This document shows, in pieces, positions 56,855-64,000 of a stretch of DNA of 64,000 nt (positions within the stretch are counted from its first letter, which is position 1; each line of letters begins with the position of its first letter). The translations under genes were made by a program, and so were the position numbers. The notes beneath the pieces are model-generated. The model searched no databases, had not been told where the DNA came from, and worked only from the letters and a program-made list of their open reading frames with translations. The stretch is from positions 927,501 through 991,500 of the forward strand of contig NC_016791.1 of assembly GCF_000244875.1 (NCBI RefSeq). The letters are read 5' to 3'. This DNA is from Clostridium sp. BNL1100 (lineage in GTDB: Bacteria > Bacillota > Clostridia > Acetivibrionales > DSM-1351).

Positions 56855-59800
56855 ATGAGTAATGTTGATTATAGTAGTGATAGCATTTTATACCCATTAA
56901 CTCATCCCCAAAAGAGGATTTGGTATACGGAAAAGATATATCCCGGAACATCTTTGCATAATATCGGTGGCCCGGTAAGAATAAAAGGCAATATCGATTT
57001 CAACTTACTTGAAGAGTCAATAAACATATTTATTAAGAATAATGATGGAGCAAGACTAAGGTTTGTTGAAGAAAGTGGAGAAGTAAGGCAGTATGTGAGT
57101 TGTCATAAAAAACTTAAATTTGACTTTGTTGATTTCTCAATATATAAAAATCCTGAGGAAGAATTCAATAAGTGGGTTCGAAAACAAGCAGGAAAGCCGT
57201 TTGTTATAGAAAACGAAAGGCTTTTTTATTTTGCATTATTTAGAATATCGGATAATGATAACGGTTATTTTGTGAAATTTCATCATCTTGTTTCTGACGG
57301 TTGGTCAATTAACATAATGACCGAGCATATATGTGATTCATACATGAAACTATTAAACGGAGAAGAAGTCCAAGATAATTCAGGTTTTTCATATATAGAA
57401 TATATAGACAATGAAAAAAAGTATCTTTCCTCAGACAGATTTTTAAAAAACAAGCATTTCTGGAATGATAAATTTAAAGATTTTCACGATATATTTTTAA
57501 GTAAAAGTTCAGATGTAATTGATGGAAAAAGAAAATCATTTACCCTTGGGGCGGAGCTATCATCTGCAATAAAGCAGTTTGCAGCAGATAACAGAGTTTC
57601 ATTGAATACATTTTTTGTAACCCTATATCTAATATATCTTTATAAAACTACTCTTTACGAGGATATTATTATAGGAACTCCTGTGCTTAACAGGTCAGGT
57701 AAAAAGGAAAAAAACATATTTGGCATGTTTACAAGTACAATGCCATTTAGGTTTGTCATAGATGATAATTTAAAGGCAATTGATTGTATGGGAAAAGTCA
57801 ATGAACAGATGATGGAGTGCTACTTTAATCAGAAATATCCTTACGATCTTCTGGTAAATGACTTAGAACTTAAGAAAAAAGAATATGAAGGCTTATTTAA
57901 TACATGTGTCAACTATTATAATACCAGACTGAACTCGGAGCTTAATGGCTTCCCTATTGAAAATGTTGAATTTTATAATGGTAGCCAGATATATTCATTA
58001 CAAATAATTGTTAAAGACTGGTGTGACTCTGGAAGCTTAATACTGGATTTTGACTATAAGGTTAATGATTATACTGATGAACAAATTGAAGATACATACG
58101 TCCGGCTTTTGAGCTTAGCAAACCAAATGATAAAAGACTCAACTGAAAAAGTAAGAAATTTAAGTATAATGACTAATACTGAGATAAAACGTCTGTTATA
58201 TGATTTTAACGCTACTGAGACAGAATACCCCAGAGAAAGAACAATTTATCAATTGTTTGAAGAACAAGTAGTAAGGACTCCAGATAAGGTAGCCGTACGA
58301 TTCAATAGTAGTGTACTTACTTATAGACAATTAAACGAAAAAGCCAACCAACTTGCCCGATATCTAACTCAAAAAGGCATTCAGAAAGAAGATATTGTTG
58401 GGTTACTAACTACTCATTCCATAGAGACTATTATTGGAATAATTGGGGTTTTAAAAGCGGGTGGTGCATATTTGCCAATAGACTCCGGTTATCCGGAGGA
58501 TAGAATATGCTATATGCTTGAAAATTCAAATGCCGGAACATTGCTTATAAATGTAGAATTATCTAAAAGTATCAGCTTTAAGGGAGAGATTATCAATCTA
58601 AATAATCTGAACCTATATTGTGGCGATTCTTCAAATCTGGAGTGTGCCAGTAATCCAAGTAATCTGGCCTATGTTATTTACACCTCAGGTTCTACCGGGA
58701 AACCAAAAGGCACTATGATAGAGCATCGGGGCCTAACAAATTACATCTGGTGGGCAAAAAAGATGTATGTAAAAAACGATAATGAGGTGTTTCCTTTATA
58801 CTCTTCTTTAGCGTTTGATTTAACTGTTACATCAATTTTTACTCCTTTAATCTGCGGATGTGAAATTATAGTATATGATGAAAAAAGTGAAGATATATAT
58901 GTACTTTACAGGATATTGAAAGATAATAAGTCAACGGTTATTAAGCTTACTCCAGCTCAGCTTTCCCTGATAAAGGACATGGATAATAAAAATTCTTCTA
59001 TAAAAAGATTCATTGTAGGTGGGGAAGATTTAAAGGTGAGCCTCGCCAAAGATATTCATAACAGTTTTAACGGGAATATTGAGATATTTAATGAATATGG
59101 CCCAACAGAAACAGTAGTAGGTTGCATGATCCATCAGTATGATTACGAAAGAGATAACAGAATATCAGTCCCAATAGGAATTCCTGCTGATAATGTACAG
59201 GTTTATATTCTGGATAAGAACCTTAACTCTGTAAGCACAAACACAGTGGGGGAAATGTACATATCCGGTGACGGAGTAGCAAGGGGCTACTTAAACAGAC
59301 CGGATCTGACAGAAGAAAGATTTATTGCTAACCCTTTTATCAGTAAAAAAATAATGTATAAAACTGGTGATTTGGCACGGTTCTTAAGTAATGGCAAAAT
59401 CGAGTACGTAGGAAGAACTGATCATCAGGTTAAAATACGCGGGTATCGTGTTGAACTGGGTGAGATTGAAAAACATATATTAAGCCATAAAGCTGTTAAG
59501 GACGCAATTGTTATAGATTTGAAGATTAAGAATAACGATAAATATCTTTGTGCATATTTTGTCAGTAAAGGCAATGTTGCCGTTGATGAATTAAAACGTT
59601 ATCTACAAAAACACATACCCGATTATATGATTCCGGTGTTTTTTATAGAGCTTGAAAAAATTCCTTTGACCATAAATGGCAAGGTTGATATGAAGATGTT
59701 GCCTGAACCGGAATTTGAGACAATTAAGAATGAAGGGTTCATTTCATACCGAAATGAAAAAGAAAAAAAGCTTGTAAATGCTATATGCGAAGTTTTGAAT

Positions 59801-61366
59801 CTTGAGGCAGTAAGTCTCAGACAGAATTTTATCTATCTCGGGGGAGATTCAATCAAAGCAATACAGGTTGCTTCAAAACTAAATAGTAACGGCTTGATTA
59901 TAAAGGTCAAGGACATACTGTCACACCCGATAATTGAAGAAATGGTGACATATATTGAGGAAAACAAAGAATTACCTGATAACAATGGTACTTGTGAAGG
60001 AACAATTCAATTAACTCCTATTGTAGCTTGGTTTCTTGAACAGAATTTTTCCAATCCGGATTACTATAATCAAAGTGTACTTTTAGATATAAGGCAGGAC
60101 ATTGAGATTAACCTACTTGAAATAATTTTTAATGAACTTATAAGGCAGCATGACTCCTTTAGAATTAACTTTAATTCGGTGTCTGGCGAGCTGTACTATA
60201 ACAATAAACTTTTGGAAGAATTTTATTATATCAAGGAGTACGACTTGAGTGGTTTATCAGCAGCGAAGCAAGTTAATAAAATGACACTGATAGCAGAGGA
60301 TTTAAAATCAAGCTTCAATATTGAAAATGGTATTTTGATTAAGGCATGTGTTTTTAATTTAGGTGAAGATGTAAAAAGAATGCTTATAGCTGCCCACCAT
60401 TTAGGAGTTGACGGTGTTTCGTGGAGAATAATATTGGAAGACATTAATACAATGGCGAAGCAAATAAGTAATGGGCAGAGAATTATATTGGGGTCAAAAA
60501 CAAATTCATATCAGGGATGGGCCAAGGCGTTGACAGCCTATTCGAATAATGAAGTAGAAAAAGAAAAGAATTATTGGAAACAGATATTAACTAAGAATTT
60601 TGCTTTTCCTGAAGAATTTAATCTGGGAGAAGAAACCGTTGAAAGTAGTGCTTGCATACAATTGCAGTTGAATCAGTGGTTGACTGAGAGCCTGCTTACA
60701 AAAACTAATATTGCATACAATACTGAGCCAAAAGATTTGATGATTTTATCTCTATTAAGAACAATAAAAGAGTTTACCGGAATTCAAGACATAATCATTG
60801 AGCTGGAAGGACATGGCAGAGAGGATATTTTTAAAGGTACCGATATTTCTAGGACAACCGGGTGGTTTACAAGTTTATATCCTTTTTACATACATATGTC
60901 AGAAGATAATTTATCAGATCAGATAAAAAAGATAAAAGAAGAAATACGGATGATTCCTAACAAGGGGATTGGATTCGGTATACTAAAGTACATTTCAAAG
61001 GATTTAAATGAAAGTTTTAAAGGAAGTGTAAGGTTCAACTTCCTGGGAGATTTTAATTCAGGAGATAGGAATAATCATTTTGAATTGTTAAAGGACCAAC
61101 TGGGGAATGATTTTGATAAAGAGAATAAACTATCCTCTAGCATCGAAATGAATTGTTTCGTAGTAGATGGGAAATTGAATGTCCTTTTGACATATAGTAA
61201 AAATAAGTTTTCTGAAAACACCATGGAGAAATTTTTAAAAAATTATATGGGAGATTTGGAAACCATAATTAACTACTGCTGTGACAAAGAATCAGTAATC
61301 TTTACGCCTTCCGATTTTGATACGGTAGATATATCTCAGGATGAGCTGGATAAACTGTTTAGTTAA
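56855..61366 (+). CDS. Non-ribosomal peptide synthetase, C-A-T-E, predicted to make N-acyl-D-Asn
   Basis: A 1503-residue single module. Condensation (about 10-430) with HHLVSDGW (His143-Gly149). Adenylation (about 455-960) with core A3 YTSGSTGKPKG, A5 NEYGPTETVVG, A7 YKTGDLARF, A8 GRTDHQVKIRGYRVELGEIE and A10 PLTINGKVDM. Carrier LGGDSIKA (Ser999). Epimerization (about 1040-1490) with HHLGVDGVSW (His1181), EGHGRE and RTTGWFT. Aligned by eye to GrsA, the specificity residues read D-L-T-K-I-G-E-V-G-K, one step from the asparagine code DLTKLGEVGK. A leading C domain in front of the only A domain implies N-acylation of Asn, then epimerization to D-Asn. No thioesterase, so it must hand on to further enzymes. 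Confidence 0.93.
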   Translation: MSNVDYSSDSILYPLTHPQKRIWYTEKIYPGTSLHNIGGPVRIKGNIDFNLLEESINIFIKNNDGARLRFVEESGEVRQYVSCHKKLKFDFVDFSIYKNPEEEFNKWVRKQAGKPFVIENERLFYFALFRISDNDNGYFVKFHHLVSDGWSINIMTEHICDSYMKLLNGEEVQDNSGFSYIEYIDNEKKYLSSDRFLKNKHFWNDKFKDFHDIFLSKSSDVIDGKRKSFTLGAELSSAIKQFAADNRVSLNTFFVTLYLIYLYKTTLYEDIIIGTPVLNRSGKKEKNIFGMFTSTMPFRFVIDDNLKAIDCMGKVNEQMMECYFNQKYPYDLLVNDLELKKKEYEGLFNTCVNYYNTRLNSELNGFPIENVEFYNGSQIYSLQIIVKDWCDSGSLILDFDYKVNDYTDEQIEDTYVRLLSLANQMIKDSTEKVRNLSIMTNTEIKRLLYDFNATETEYPRERTIYQLFEEQVVRTPDKVAVRFNSSVLTYRQLNEKANQLARYLTQKGIQKEDIVGLLTTHSIETIIGIIGVLKAGGAYLPIDSGYPEDRICYMLENSNAGTLLINVELSKSISFKGEIINLNNLNLYCGDSSNLECASNPSNLAYVIYTSGSTGKPKGTMIEHRGLTNYIWWAKKMYVKNDNEVFPLYSSLAFDLTVTSIFTPLICGCEIIVYDEKSEDIYVLYRILKDNKSTVIKLTPAQLSLIKDMDNKNSSIKRFIVGGEDLKVSLAKDIHNSFNGNIEIFNEYGPTETVVGCMIHQYDYERDNRISVPIGIPADNVQVYILDKNLNSVSTNTVGEMYISGDGVARGYLNRPDLTEERFIANPFISKKIMYKTGDLARFLSNGKIEYVGRTDHQVKIRGYRVELGEIEKHILSHKAVKDAIVIDLKIKNNDKYLCAYFVSKGNVAVDELKRYLQKHIPDYMIPVFFIELEKIPLTINGKVDMKMLPEPEFETIKNEGFISYRNEKEKKLVNAICEVLNLEAVSLRQNFIYLGGDSIKAIQVASKLNSNGLIIKVKDILSHPIIEEMVTYIEENKELPDNNGTCEGTIQLTPIVAWFLEQNFSNPDYYNQSVLLDIRQDIEINLLEIIFNELIRQHDSFRINFNSVSGELYYNNKLLEEFYYIKEYDLSGLSAAKQVNKMTLIAEDLKSSFNIENGILIKACVFNLGEDVKRMLIAAHHLGVDGVSWRIILEDINTMAKQISNGQRIILGSKTNSYQGWAKALTAYSNNEVEKEKNYWKQILTKNFAFPEEFNLGEETVESSACIQLQLNQWLTESLLTKTNIAYNTEPKDLMILSLLRTIKEFTGIQDIIIELEGHGREDIFKGTDISRTTGWFTSLYPFYIHMSEDNLSDQIKKIKEEIRMIPNKGIGFGILKYISKDLNESFKGSVRFNFLGDFNSGDRNNHFELLKDQLGNDFDKENKLSSSIEMNCFVVDGKLNVLLTYSKNKFSENTMEKFLKNYMGDLETIINYCCDKESVIFTPSDFDTVDISQDELDKLFS

Positions 61367-61398
61367 TAAAAGTTGAATAACACGTGTGAGGTTTAATA

Positions 61399-64000
61399 AT
61401 GAAAAAATCATTTATTGTATTTGTAGTATTACTTATTTCTATTTTTTCATTCTCAAATTCAGTAATTGGTGAAACAGGCAGCTTAACAGCTCAGGATTCC
61501 AACCCAAATAGCCTGTCTCAAGACAAAATAAGTCAAATTGAATCATGGGTAAGAAAAAATATGAAGGACGGAAAGATTCCAGGTGCATCAATTGTAATAG
61601 TTGAGGGAGATAAAACTGTTTACAGTAAAGGCTTTGGGTATTCAGATATTAGGACAAAAAAATCCGTAACACAGGATACTCTATTTGAACTTGGGTCTAC
61701 AAGTAAAGCATATACCGCACTTGGAATACTTAAATTGGAAAAAGAGGGCCTGATTAATTTAAATGATCCGGTAAATAAATATATTCCATGGTTAAAAATG
61801 AAGTATTCAGGTAACTATCGAGGTAAAAAAATTGATAGTTATGTAAATATTACTTTAAGCCAGTTATTGCATCATACAAGCGGAATCCCATTCAAATCAA
61901 TAGGTGATATTCCTGTTTCAGAAGCGGATGATGCATTGGAGAAGACCGTTAGGACACAAGTCGGTATAAAATTGGATTTTTATCCTGGCGAGAAATTTCT
62001 TTATTCAACTATAAACTACGATATCCTTGGACTTGTTATCAAAAATGTGTCAGGTGAAAGCTATGAACAATATGTGAAAAGTAATGTTTTACAGCCGCTA
62101 GGTCTTAATAATACTTACCTTTTTAGAAATGAAGTTCCCCAAGAGAATATGTCTTCGGGTTATAAGGTTAAATTTTTAAGGCCTGTAAAATATATTGCAC
62201 CTATGTACAGAGGAAATACTCCGGCAGGGTATTACATTTCAAATGCAGTGGATATTGCAAAGTGGCTTAAAATTCAAATGAATACCATAGAACCGGGAAC
62301 CTTTGATAAAAGCCTTATTGATATATCTCATATACCTGACAGAACGGTAGCACCAAACAGTGACGGATCTTCTTATGCTTATGGGTGGTCCGTGTTCCAG
62401 AGCGGTGGAGGTGTGATATCACATGGAGGAAGTAATCCCAATTACTCATCATTTTTCTTATTCAGGCCTCAGGAACAGGTCGGTGTAGGTATTCTTGCTA
62501 ATTTAAACTCCTCATTTACAGAAGTAACTGCCTATGGCATCGATAATATAATTCGAGGGGAAAAGCCGGTCAATTATTTATCAGACCAGTATCTTGCAAT
62601 TGATAATGCTTCAACAACCATTACACTGATAGCTTTACCGGTAGCACTCGTAACTATTTTTTTGATATTGATTCTGATAATTCAGATTATAAAAAGAAAA
62701 AGAATATATGTCGGCAAAGTGAAAAGGGTTCTCCTTAGCACCCTTTTCCTATCAATTTTCATATCTGGTCTGGGATACTGTATGTACAAAATTCCTGATG
62801 CACTCTATGAGGGACTTCCATGGAGTTTTATTAAAGTCTGGGCACCACAGAGTCTTATGGTTGGAATTTCATTACTGATAGCATGTGTAACAATATTTTG
62901 TATTTATTTTTTACTGACATCATTATTTATAAAAAAAAAGGATAAATCCTGGTTTGTAATTGCTGTTTTAAGTATTGTAAGCGGGTTTGGAAATGCAATA
63001 GTTATTTTTATTATAAATGAGGCATTAAACAGAACTAATGGTTTTCAAACCGGATTATTACTGTTTTTTGTATTGGGAATTGCTTTATATGTATACGGTC
63101 AACGTTTAGTAAGGGTCAGACTTTTAAAGCTTACAAATGAATTAGTATATAATACTCGGATGAATCTGATTGATGGAATTTTAAGAGCGTCTTATGAAAA
63201 AATAGAACAATTGGAAAATGGAAAGATTCATGCAGGGCTTAATAATGATTCAGAAACATTAAGCAATTTTGCAAACGTACTTATTTCGGCTATAACCAGC
63301 CTTGTAACACTTTTTTGCTGTTTTATTTATTTAGGAATAATAAATATTTACGGTTTACTTGTTTCAATTTTTGTTATATTCATAGCGGCAGGTTTATATT
63401 TTGTCGTAGGCAGACACGCCAACAAGCTGTGGGAAGAGACAAGGGATATTCAGAACATCTTTTTTAAATTTATCAATAGTCTGGTAAATGGTTTCAAAGA
63501 GCTTAAATTGCATAATAAAAGACAGATTGAATTTAGAGATGATATGAAGGAGAGTTGTAAAGAATACAAGGATAAGCGTATCAGGGGAGATTTGGGTTTT
63601 GCTAATGCATTTGTTATAGGAGAACTTCTTTTCACATTAGTAATCGGAGTTGTGGCCTTTGCTTTTCCTGTTCTTTTTAAAGATATACAAACCAGTTCTT
63701 TAAGAAACTACATATTTGTATTTTTATATATGACCGGGCCGGTAAATGGGGCTCTAAATTCAATACCACAAATTATAGGCGTTAGAATCAGCTATAAAAG
63801 ATTGAATGATTTAAAGAAAGAGTTGGAATGTGAAGATAAAAAAACAAATAAAACTGAATCTGATAACAAACTGCTGAGTAATAAATTTGAGTTAGAACTG
63901 AAAAACGTTGAATACAGCTATAAAAACAGCCACGGTGAGCTTTTTAAAGTAGGACCAATCAATTGTTCTTTCAAATCAGGCGAGGTTACATTTATTACAG
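61399..64000 (+). CDS. Serine peptidase (ClbP/ZmaM-like) fused to an ABC exporter, 3'-partial
   Basis: Continues past the window; 867 codons are present. Signal sequence (about 1-25), then a class-C-beta-lactamase-fold peptidase (about 45-390) with SxxK at Ser100-Lys103 (ELGSTSKA), the Tyr block YSTINYD (Tyr202) and HGGSN (His342). Next come three helices (about 406-431, 441-460, 488-512), as in ClbP-type D-asparaginyl peptidases. Then an ABC transmembrane domain of the SyrD/PvdE cyclic-peptide exporter type (VLSIVSGFGNAIVIF, NELVYNTRMNLIDGIL) and the start of the nucleotide-binding domain (LKNVEYSYKN), cut just before Walker A. Predicted to remove N-acyl-D-Asn from the exported product. ATG 61399 follows GTGAGG. 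Confidence 0.9.
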   Translation, partial: MKKSFIVFVVLLISIFSFSNSVIGETGSLTAQDSNPNSLSQDKISQIESWVRKNMKDGKIPGASIVIVEGDKTVYSKGFGYSDIRTKKSVTQDTLFELGSTSKAYTALGILKLEKEGLINLNDPVNKYIPWLKMKYSGNYRGKKIDSYVNITLSQLLHHTSGIPFKSIGDIPVSEADDALEKTVRTQVGIKLDFYPGEKFLYSTINYDILGLVIKNVSGESYEQYVKSNVLQPLGLNNTYLFRNEVPQENMSSGYKVKFLRPVKYIAPMYRGNTPAGYYISNAVDIAKWLKIQMNTIEPGTFDKSLIDISHIPDRTVAPNSDGSSYAYGWSVFQSGGGVISHGGSNPNYSSFFLFRPQEQVGVGILANLNSSFTEVTAYGIDNIIRGEKPVNYLSDQYLAIDNASTTITLIALPVALVTIFLILILIIQIIKRKRIYVGKVKRVLLSTLFLSIFISGLGYCMYKIPDALYEGLPWSFIKVWAPQSLMVGISLLIACVTIFCIYFLLTSLFIKKKDKSWFVIAVLSIVSGFGNAIVIFIINEALNRTNGFQTGLLLFFVLGIALYVYGQRLVRVRLLKLTNELVYNTRMNLIDGILRASYEKIEQLENGKIHAGLNNDSETLSNFANVLISAITSLVTLFCCFIYLGIINIYGLLVSIFVIFIAAGLYFVVGRHANKLWEETRDIQNIFFKFINSLVNGFKELKLHNKRQIEFRDDMKESCKEYKDKRIRGDLGFANAFVIGELLFTLVIGVVAFAFPVLFKDIQTSSLRNYIFVFLYMTGPVNGALNSIPQIIGVRISYKRLNDLKKELECEDKKTNKTESDNKLLSNKFELELKNVEYSYKNSHGELFKVGPINCSFKSGEVTFIT

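Overview
The window is a low-GC chromosomal segment of a Gram-positive, cellulosome-forming member of the Clostridia. The best match is Ruminiclostridium (former Clostridium cluster III, the R. cellulolyticum / R. papyrosolvens group). The evidence is an N-terminal type I dockerin fused to an SGNH esterase, a CBM3-like module on a pilus-operon surface protein, SLH-anchored protein, a secretin-free type IV pilus operon, a B12-dependent ribonucleotide reductase, and frequent TTG/GTG starts with strong GGAGG ribosome binding sites. The genus assignment is inference from gene content.

Layout. (1) 1-4400: the end of 16S, a long spacer with a perfect consensus promoter, 23S carrying an intervening sequence in helix 45, 5S, tRNA-Asn and a terminator. 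(2) 4627-21246: a type IV pilus operon (pilB, pilT, pilC, pilA, pilD, pilM, minor prepilins, pilN, pilO, a PilX-like protein and a very large secreted CBM3/PA14/FN3 protein). (3) 21300-25450: a putative glycoside hydrolase lipoprotein and nrdJ, each with its own promoter and terminator. (4) 25646-30545: a pseudogene with two in-frame stops, an orphan flagellar-type YvyF protein, and a 2.7 kb AT-rich gene for a protein with a DisA_N-like (diadenylate cyclase fold) domain plus TPRs, flanked by 70-bp direct repeats. (5) 30801-34642: a CARDB-repeat secreted protein, the dockerin-SGNH esterase, a decayed D,D-carboxypeptidase and a VanZ-like membrane protein. (6) 34870-43300: an unusual cluster with three paralogous condensation-type acyltransferases, a hotdog thioesterase, an APH-fold kinase, and a KAS III / ACP / SDR set. 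(7) 43672-44976: a PaaK-type CoA ligase. (8) 45474-50149: an operon of a cysteine-synthase-like PLP enzyme, a phosphoribosyltransferase, a YggS-like PLP protein and an EamA exporter fused to an ATP-grasp ligase. (9) 50216-54266: an OFA-family MFS carrier, an SLH/beta-helix protein and three tiny membrane proteins. (10) 54284-64000 (runs off the end): two divergent homologous papain-like proteins of BtrH type, a C-A-T-E NRPS whose adenylation code predicts Asn, and a serine-peptidase / ABC-exporter fusion.

The strongest biological story is region 10. A one-module NRPS predicted to make an N-acyl-D-Asn unit is followed at once by a membrane peptidase of the ClbP/XcnG/ZmaM type fused to an exporter. 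This is the signature of a prodrug self-resistance system, in which the producer builds a masked compound and cleaves off the N-acyl-D-Asn during export. The scaffold genes lie beyond the window. Regions 6 and 8 look like two further small-molecule pathways, with no obvious characterised counterpart I can name. The DisA_N-TPR gene in its repeat-bounded island is a candidate nucleotide-signalling or defence protein.
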